This document shows positions 59,513 to 64,000 of a stretch of DNA of 64,000 nucleotides, piece by piece. The position numbers were made by a program, and so were the translations under genes. The DNA is taken from positions 310,001 through 374,000 of the forward strand of contig JACKHB010000004.1 in NCBI GenBank assembly GCA_020639195.1, read 5' to 3'. The notes beneath the pieces are model-generated. The model did no database searches, was not told the origin of the DNA, and saw only the letters and a program-made list of their open reading frames with translations. Source of the stretch: Phycisphaeraceae bacterium (GTDB lineage Bacteria > Planctomycetota > Phycisphaerae > Phycisphaerales > UBA1924). Positions within the stretch are counted from its first letter, which is position 1, and each line of letters starts with the position of its first letter.

Positions 59513-59566
59513 TCCAACGCCGGGCGAGCGCGCGAACTGACACGCCTTCGCTAGAATGTCGCCGAT

Positions 59567-60211
59567 ATGTCCCACGGATGGCTCTCGGCCCTCGCCGGCC
59601 GATTCATCGTCTTTGACGGGCCCGACGGATCGGGCAAGAGCACGCAGCTCGCGCGATTCGTGGCCGAGTGCGAGCGAGCGGGCGTTCCGCTCTGCGAGGT
59701 GCGTGAGCCGGGCGGAACGGACATCGGCGAGAAGATCCGATCGTGCCTGCTCTCGCATTCGCCCGAGGAGATGTCCCCCGTCTGCGAGATGCTCCTGTAC
59801 ATGGCCAGCCGTGCCCACCTGGTGGTGCAGAGGATCGCGCCCGCCCTGGCCCGTGGCGAATTGGTCATTGCCGATCGGTTCGTGTCCAGCACGCTGGCCT
59901 ACCAGGGAACCGCCGGCGGCGTATCGCCTGAGGACATTCTCACGGTCGCGCGAATCGCGTGCGGCCGCATCGCGCCACATCTGACCGTCATCTTCGACGT
60001 TGACGAGGACACCGCCGCGGAGCGACTCAACCCGCTGCTCGACCGCATGGAGGCCAAGGGACGCGCGTTCCACGCCCGCGTGCGCGAGGGTTACCTCGAG
60101 CAGGCGCGCCGAGATCCACACCACGTCGCGTTGGTCGACGCCTCCAGACCCCCCGATCAGGTCTTCTCCTCGCTGCTCGACATGCTCAGATCGCGGCTTG
60201 GGGCGCGATGA
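59567..60211 (+). CDS. tmk: Thymidylate kinase
   Basis: This encodes 214 residues from ATG 59567. Walker A is FDGPDGSGKSTQ (16-27). The dTMP-binding segments are REPGGTDIGEKIR and ADRFVSSTLAYQG, and a LID region around GRAFHARVREGY completes the family set. It phosphorylates dTMP to dTDP for DNA synthesis. Its stop overlaps the plsY start as ATGA. Length is normal for bacterial TMPK. Confidence 0.96.
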   Translation: MSHGWLSALAGRFIVFDGPDGSGKSTQLARFVAECERAGVPLCEVREPGGTDIGEKIRSCLLSHSPEEMSPVCEMLLYMASRAHLVVQRIAPALARGELVIADRFVSSTLAYQGTAGGVSPEDILTVARIACGRIAPHLTVIFDVDEDTAAERLNPLLDRMEAKGRAFHARVREGYLEQARRDPHHVALVDASRPPDQVFSSLLDMLRSRLGAR

Positions 60212-60888
60212 TGTTCTGGGCCATCGCGTGCGCCGCGGCATTCCTGGCTGGATCGATCCCCTTTGGGCTCATCCTCGCCCGCTCGCGCGGGGTGGACCTC
60301 CGCGCGATCGGTTCGGGAAACATCGGCGCAACCAACGTCGCCCGTGCCCTGGGCATGCGACTGGGACTGGTGTGCTTCGGGCTCGATGTCCTCAAGGGAC
60401 TCGTCCCCACGATGCTGGTGGGGATCCTCGCAGGGGTTTGGGGCCGATTCATCCTCCCGACCGACATCGCCTGGCTCTGGCTCATGGTGTTCCTGATGCC
60501 CGTGCTGGGCCACATGTTCACTCCGTTCGGTGGCTTCCGGGGGGGCAAGGGCGTCGCAACCGGGCTCGGCTCGATGATCGGTGTCGCGCCCATCTTGGCC
60601 CTGCCCGCGTTGGGGGCCTTCATCGTGTGGGTTCTGACCCTCCTGCGCTGGCGATTCGTCGGCGTGAGCTCTTGTCTCGCGGCGGTCAGTGTCCCCGCTC
60701 TCGTGGTGGCCGAGTTCCTCGTGGTTGGAGACCTCATCTCCTGCGTCCCATTCCTTGTCGTGTCCGGCGCCCTTGGCGCGTTTGTGATCTACCGCCACCG
60801 CTCGAATCTCGCCCGGACCATTGCCGGCACCGAGCACCGATTCGGGCACCGCCTCTCGCCCGAGAACCGGGCCCAGAGTCCGGGATAG
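60208..60888 (+). CDS. plsY: Glycerol-3-phosphate acyltransferase PlsY
   Basis: This encodes 226 residues from ATG 60208. Family motifs: AGSIPFGLILARSRGVDLR, GSGNIGATNVARALG and GGFRGGKGVATGLG, with five helices. It transfers an acyl group from acyl-phosphate to glycerol-3-phosphate, the first membrane step of phospholipid synthesis. Coupled to tmk. The last 20 residues are a charged extension. A plsX partner is not in the window. Confidence 0.96.
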   Translation: MMFWAIACAAAFLAGSIPFGLILARSRGVDLRAIGSGNIGATNVARALGMRLGLVCFGLDVLKGLVPTMLVGILAGVWGRFILPTDIAWLWLMVFLMPVLGHMFTPFGGFRGGKGVATGLGSMIGVAPILALPALGAFIVWVLTLLRWRFVGVSSCLAAVSVPALVVAEFLVVGDLISCVPFLVVSGALGAFVIYRHRSNLARTIAGTEHRFGHRLSPENRAQSPG

Positions 60889-61062
60889 GCGAACCCCAAT
60901 AAGGCAAGCCGAGCCGCCGGATTCGGGGTCAGGCGCGGCAATCTGGGAAGGCTGTGCACTCGGCGAGGACGAAATCGGCATGTCTTGCGCGTTACGGGCT
61001 CGTCGGCGACCCATGCCGATCCGATCCAAAGAGGGCCGGCCTCTTGTGCCGACGGAAAGGCC

Positions 61063-61287
61063 ATGCCCATGCTCAGGCTTGTCTACGGCGACACCTCGAA
61101 CGATCGAGACACCATTCCCTTTCCCAGGGCCCGCTTCGCCCGGACCGAGCACCCCCGACTCGTGGGCGCCGACGACGCCATCGAGCAGGCCCAGAGCGCG
61201 CTCGATGCCTCTCAGCGTCATCTCGACGAACTGCGAAATCTCGCGCAATTCCCCGCTCAGGGCGACGACGGCCCCCGGGCCGCCTGA
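61063..61287 (+). CDS. Small hypothetical protein
   Basis: This encodes 74 residues from ATG 61063 with GGAAAGG just before; ATG 61069 is also possible. Third-position GC is as high as in neighbouring genes and residues about 33-60 form an amphipathic helix (ADDAIEQAQSALDASQRHLD). No motif is recognised. It sits in the convergent gap before the phosphatase gene, with 174 bp upstream showing nothing further. It could be a remnant or a genuine small protein. Confidence 0.5.
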   Translation: MPMLRLVYGDTSNDRDTIPFPRARFARTEHPRLVGADDAIEQAQSALDASQRHLDELRNLAQFPAQGDDGPRAA

Positions 61288-61298
61288 GACCGGCGAAC

Positions 61299-62972
61299 TC
61301 ATCGCAGCCGAACAACCCCGATCGTGACGTCGTCCAATCTCGCTTGAAGGCCGGTGTACTGGCGCAGCGACCAGAGCAGGTGCTCGCACAGGTCCGACGC
61401 CGACGCGCCGGGTGCCTCCGCAAGCAGGTGTCGCACGGCTTCGATCACCCTCGCCCGACCGAATTGCGCCCCCTCGTAGTTCCGCGCCTCGACGATGCCG
61501 TCGGTGTACGCCACGAGCGTGTCGCCCGGTTCGAGCGTGATTGACCGCTGTTCGAACGCGGAACTCTCGATGACGCCTAGAACGAGCCCGCCCTCGCTCA
61601 GGTCTGTGTGCGTCCCGTTGCCATGCAGCACGAACGGAGGCTCGTGCCCAGCTGAGCAGTAGGTGAGGCGCCTGGTCTGCGGATCCAGTTCCGCATACCA
61701 CAGCGTGACAAACTCGCTCTCAAGGCTGTCCAGGCACATGGCCCGGTTCGTGAGCTCCACGACCGACTCGGCGGGCAGACCCCTCGCGGCGTGGGCCCGG
61801 AGGCTGGACCGGACCCCCGACATCAAGAGCGCCGCCGCGATGCCGTTCCCCACCGCGTCGCCGATCGCCAGCGCCAGGCGTCCGCCCACGTCGAAGAGGT
61901 CGTAGAAATCGCCGCCGATCGCGTAGCACGGCTCGTATCGCGCCCAGATGTCCAGCCCGTCGAAGCTCGGGCGGGCACGCTGGAGCATGCGCCGCTGCAC
62001 GCCCCGGGCCATCTCCAGCTGGCGCTGCATGCGACGCTCCTCGGCCTGGATCTTGAGCAACCGAGCCTGCTCGAGCGCGAGCGCCGAATGCTCCGCCACA
62101 GAGCGCAGAAGCAGCTTGTCCGCAAGGGAAAACCGTCGAGGGGAGCGCGAGTACAGACGAACCACACCCATGGGTCGGCCCTGGAAGATCAGGCCCGCCG
62201 AGATCGCGCTGGCCAGTCCTTCGGCGGCCACGCGGTCGGGGTGCAGCACCCGCGGATCGGTCCGCAGATCCTCGGCGACGACGACCTGGCCCTGGATCGC
62301 CAGTCGGTCGAACTCGCGGTCGCGCGAGAGCGGGAGCGGACTGGTCAACCACTCGCGGCTGAGGTTCTTTGACGCCTTGAGCACCAGCGCCGCCTCATCG
62401 TCGGCCAGCGGATGATTCTCCGGCAGGAGCACGATCGAGCCCGCGTCGAGCTCCATCACCTCCAGCACCAGCGCCAGCGCCACCCGCAGCACCTCCTCGG
62501 GCTCGGCCGCGCGGATCAGCAGCGCGCTCAAGCGGTACATCAGTTCGACTTCCTGCACGCGGTGGCGCAGCGCGGACTCCTGCGCGCAGAATTCGGCGCT
62601 CACCTGCGCAACCAGCCGAACCGCCCGTTCGGCGCCTTCGCCGGAGGAGCGCTCCCCCCCGGCCAGGGCAATGTGGCCGATGGGCGCATCCTGCACCACG
62701 AGCGGAACGAGCAGCGCGCCATCACCGAGTCCGGGGGCCGGCTCCTCGACGCGCCAACCCGCCTCCCCCTCTGGAACGATGCGTCGCCCCCGCGCATCGC
62801 GCAGCTCGATCTGCGCTCCCGAGAGGCGCGAGAGTTCCTCGCACAGCCGGGGAAGGGAGCCGTCGCTCATGAAATCGACGATGGAGCGACCGCGGCCGTG
62901 CAACGAGCCGGGCTCCGGGGGCGTGCCGGTCAACGCGCTCAATCTCCCGCGTCGGACGGAACGCCCAGCCAC
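61299..62972 (-). CDS. SpoIIE/PP2C-type phosphatase with GAF sensor
   Basis: This encodes 557 residues from ATG 62972, overlapping the upstream gene by 34 bases; a start nearer Met35 is possible. Residues about 35-110 look like a PocR-type ligand domain (LCEELSRLSGAQIELRDARG), residues about 130-320 a GAF domain (SADKLLLRSVAEHSALALEQ at its end) and residues about 350-557 a PP2C/SpoIIE phosphatase with GGDFYD, GDAVGNG, SAGHEPP and YTDGIVEARN metal motifs. It should dephosphorylate an anti-anti-sigma-like partner when the sensor is occupied. No such partner is in the window. Cytosolic. Confidence 0.9.
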   Translation of the reverse strand: MAGRSVRRGRLSALTGTPPEPGSLHGRGRSIVDFMSDGSLPRLCEELSRLSGAQIELRDARGRRIVPEGEAGWRVEEPAPGLGDGALLVPLVVQDAPIGHIALAGGERSSGEGAERAVRLVAQVSAEFCAQESALRHRVQEVELMYRLSALLIRAAEPEEVLRVALALVLEVMELDAGSIVLLPENHPLADDEAALVLKASKNLSREWLTSPLPLSRDREFDRLAIQGQVVVAEDLRTDPRVLHPDRVAAEGLASAISAGLIFQGRPMGVVRLYSRSPRRFSLADKLLLRSVAEHSALALEQARLLKIQAEERRMQRQLEMARGVQRRMLQRARPSFDGLDIWARYEPCYAIGGDFYDLFDVGGRLALAIGDAVGNGIAAALLMSGVRSSLRAHAARGLPAESVVELTNRAMCLDSLESEFVTLWYAELDPQTRRLTYCSAGHEPPFVLHGNGTHTDLSEGGLVLGVIESSAFEQRSITLEPGDTLVAYTDGIVEARNYEGAQFGRARVIEAVRHLLAEAPGASASDLCEHLLWSLRQYTGLQARLDDVTIGVVRLR

Positions 62973-64000
62973 ACCCCACCCAGCAGGGAGGTCAGGGCGC
63001 GGTCCGCCATCAGCTCCGAAGATCGAAGCACGCCCAGGCCGCGCTCGATGTCCGGTCGAGAGCCTGTCTGGTATCCCAGGTAGGCCAGCACCAACGCCGA
63101 TGCCCTCCCGAGCCGAGCCTCCAGCGCGGACTCCGATCCGGACAGGTTGGCTCGCAACTGCTCCATGATCTGCGTTGTGCGCTCCGGCTTGGGCAGCAGG
63201 TCAGCCCCGTACGTCGTCGCGGCGACTTCGGGATGACTCGCGAACAACGCGCGCAGATTCACTGATGCCGACAGCAACAACCCAGCGCCGATCTGGGCGT
63301 GGACCCGTCCGATCGTCGCGGCCACATCGCCGGGGCGCGTCGCGAGCGCCCTCGTGAACCGCTCTTCCGCATCGAAGTACCTGCCCTCGCGCAGCAGCCG
63401 CTGCGCCACGTTGACGTGCTCCACGAACGGGTCCACACGGGCATCTCCCCGCACGATCAGCGAATCCACCGTACCGCCCGACTCGCGAATCATGTCCAGC
63501 GTTCGCTGGCTCAGCCCGGGATACCCGGGAATCCCGGCGGATTGCCACCCCGCCCGCTCGTCCTTGTTCGGATCGATGATGATGTCGGCCGGTGTGGGGA
63601 GCGATTCGCCATCCTGCTCGCGCGGCTCCTCGATGCTGCTGGTGTCGCTCATGCGCTCGCGCAGGAGCCGGAACTCCTCGTCAAGCGTTGGGGTTCCTGA
63701 CTCGGGTGGGGTGGCCGCGGCGCTCTTCTCTCGCATCTGCTTCAGGATCGTTTCGAGCGGTGTCAGCGTGCTGTTCACACTCTGACCCGTCACGCGTTGA
63801 TCAAGTCGCGATGGCGCCGTGCCGGCGTCGTTGGCGTTCTCGCGCGGCTCGAGTTCGGTGAGTTGCACGCCCGTCAGGCCGGAAACCACCAGCCCCCACC
63901 GGCGACCGTCTTCGGCGTTTCCAACACCGATCACCGACGGAGTGAGCGACTGACCCGCCTGGTATGCGGAAGGCGAACGCAGCGCGGCCATGAGCGAGCC
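62939..64000 (-). CDS. TPR-like protein, N-terminus cut by window edge
   Basis: The frame is open to the right edge, so the start is outside. About 353 residues are seen. An N-terminal low-complexity Ser/Thr/Glu part (residues to about 150) is followed by TPR-like helices around HVNVAQRLLREGRYFDAEERFTRAL (split), then AHAQIGAGLLLSASVNLRALF-type pairs. It may be a surface or envelope protein; the part before the visible sequence could hold a signal peptide. Its stop overlaps the start of the phosphatase gene downstream. Confidence 0.65.
   Translation of the reverse strand, partial: GSLMAALRSPSAYQAGQSLTPSVIGVGNAEDGRRWGLVVSGLTGVQLTELEPRENANDAGTAPSRLDQRVTGQSVNSTLTPLETILKQMREKSAAATPPESGTPTLDEEFRLLRERMSDTSSIEEPREQDGESLPTPADIIIDPNKDERAGWQSAGIPGYPGLSQRTLDMIRESGGTVDSLIVRGDARVDPFVEHVNVAQRLLREGRYFDAEERFTRALATRPGDVAATIGRVHAQIGAGLLLSASVNLRALFASHPEVAATTYGADLLPKPERTTQIMEQLRANLSGSESALEARLGRASALVLAYLGYQTGSRPDIERGLGVLRSSELMADRALTSLLGGVWLGVPSDAGD

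Noticed and set aside
1..64000. CRISPR array, prophage or transposon
   Set aside because: No regularly spaced direct repeats were noticed, and no integrase, transposase, capsid or terminase gene is recognisable.

Overview
The window is 64 kb of gene-dense, high-GC bacterial chromosome. It most likely comes from the Planctomycetota, class Phycisphaerae. The grounds are four secreted proteins with the PEP-CTERM-like tail (Pro-x-Pro, a short hydrophobic stretch, then RRRR) that I associate with that class, a futalosine-pathway menaquinone gene (mqnB), ClpC, several membrane zinc-ribbon proteins and an FHA-GAF-histidine kinase architecture. The taxonomic call is inference. I see no rRNA, tRNA, CRISPR array, integrase or transposase.

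Layout. 1-2335: leftward ketosynthase operon (a normal FabF start at the window edge, a GxxExxY-family gene, and an upstream ketosynthase whose catalytic residues are changed). 2408-5647: beta-lactamase-like secreted hydrolase, acidic-tailed membrane protein, rnpA, yidD and a TetR regulator. 5700-7004: two tandem paralogous RRRR-tail proteins. 7242-9871: TPR-sulfotransferase coupled to a cysteine desulfurase. 10075-14448: membrane/zinc-ribbon proteins, a double ABC-2 permease and a third RRRR-tail protein. 14766-19843: clpC, a lipoprotein and holA. 19882-21520: the wreck of an FHA-GAF-histidine kinase gene. 21524-24611: an accessory-looking locus with a putative HTH protein and an unrecognised 550-residue protein in one operon, divergent from a prepilin-like protein, with palindromes in the control region. 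24634-32471: arsC, a gene interrupted at a C9 tract, a zinc-ribbon protein, a fourth RRRR-tail protein, a DUF4332 protein, a 2-hydroxyacid dehydrogenase, a PHP-glycosyltransferase fusion and an AhpD-like protein. 32517-43100: polytopic membrane protein, coaD, VWA protein, HlyD adaptor, mqnB, HD-GYP-like protein, Ca/Na antiporter and LOG protein. 43174-48837: a giant AsmA-like protein divergent from radA. 48842-53678: an RND efflux pair followed by a possible 32-residue membrane peptide. 53766-64000: DASS transporter, mgtE, ClC channel, tmk-plsY, an SpoIIE-type phosphatase and a TPR-like protein cut by the window edge.

Most of the window is housekeeping sequence with ATGA/GTGA-coupled gene pairs. 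The places most worth a second look are the 21.5-24.6 kb locus, the decayed kinase at 19.9-21.5 kb, the C9-tract frameshift near 25.46 kb, the catalytically altered ketosynthase at 1.0-2.3 kb, and the small membrane ORF behind the RND pump. Most predicted starts are GTG or ATG chosen from ribosome-binding sites or stop/start overlaps. Protein functions are assigned from visible motifs only; no database search was run.
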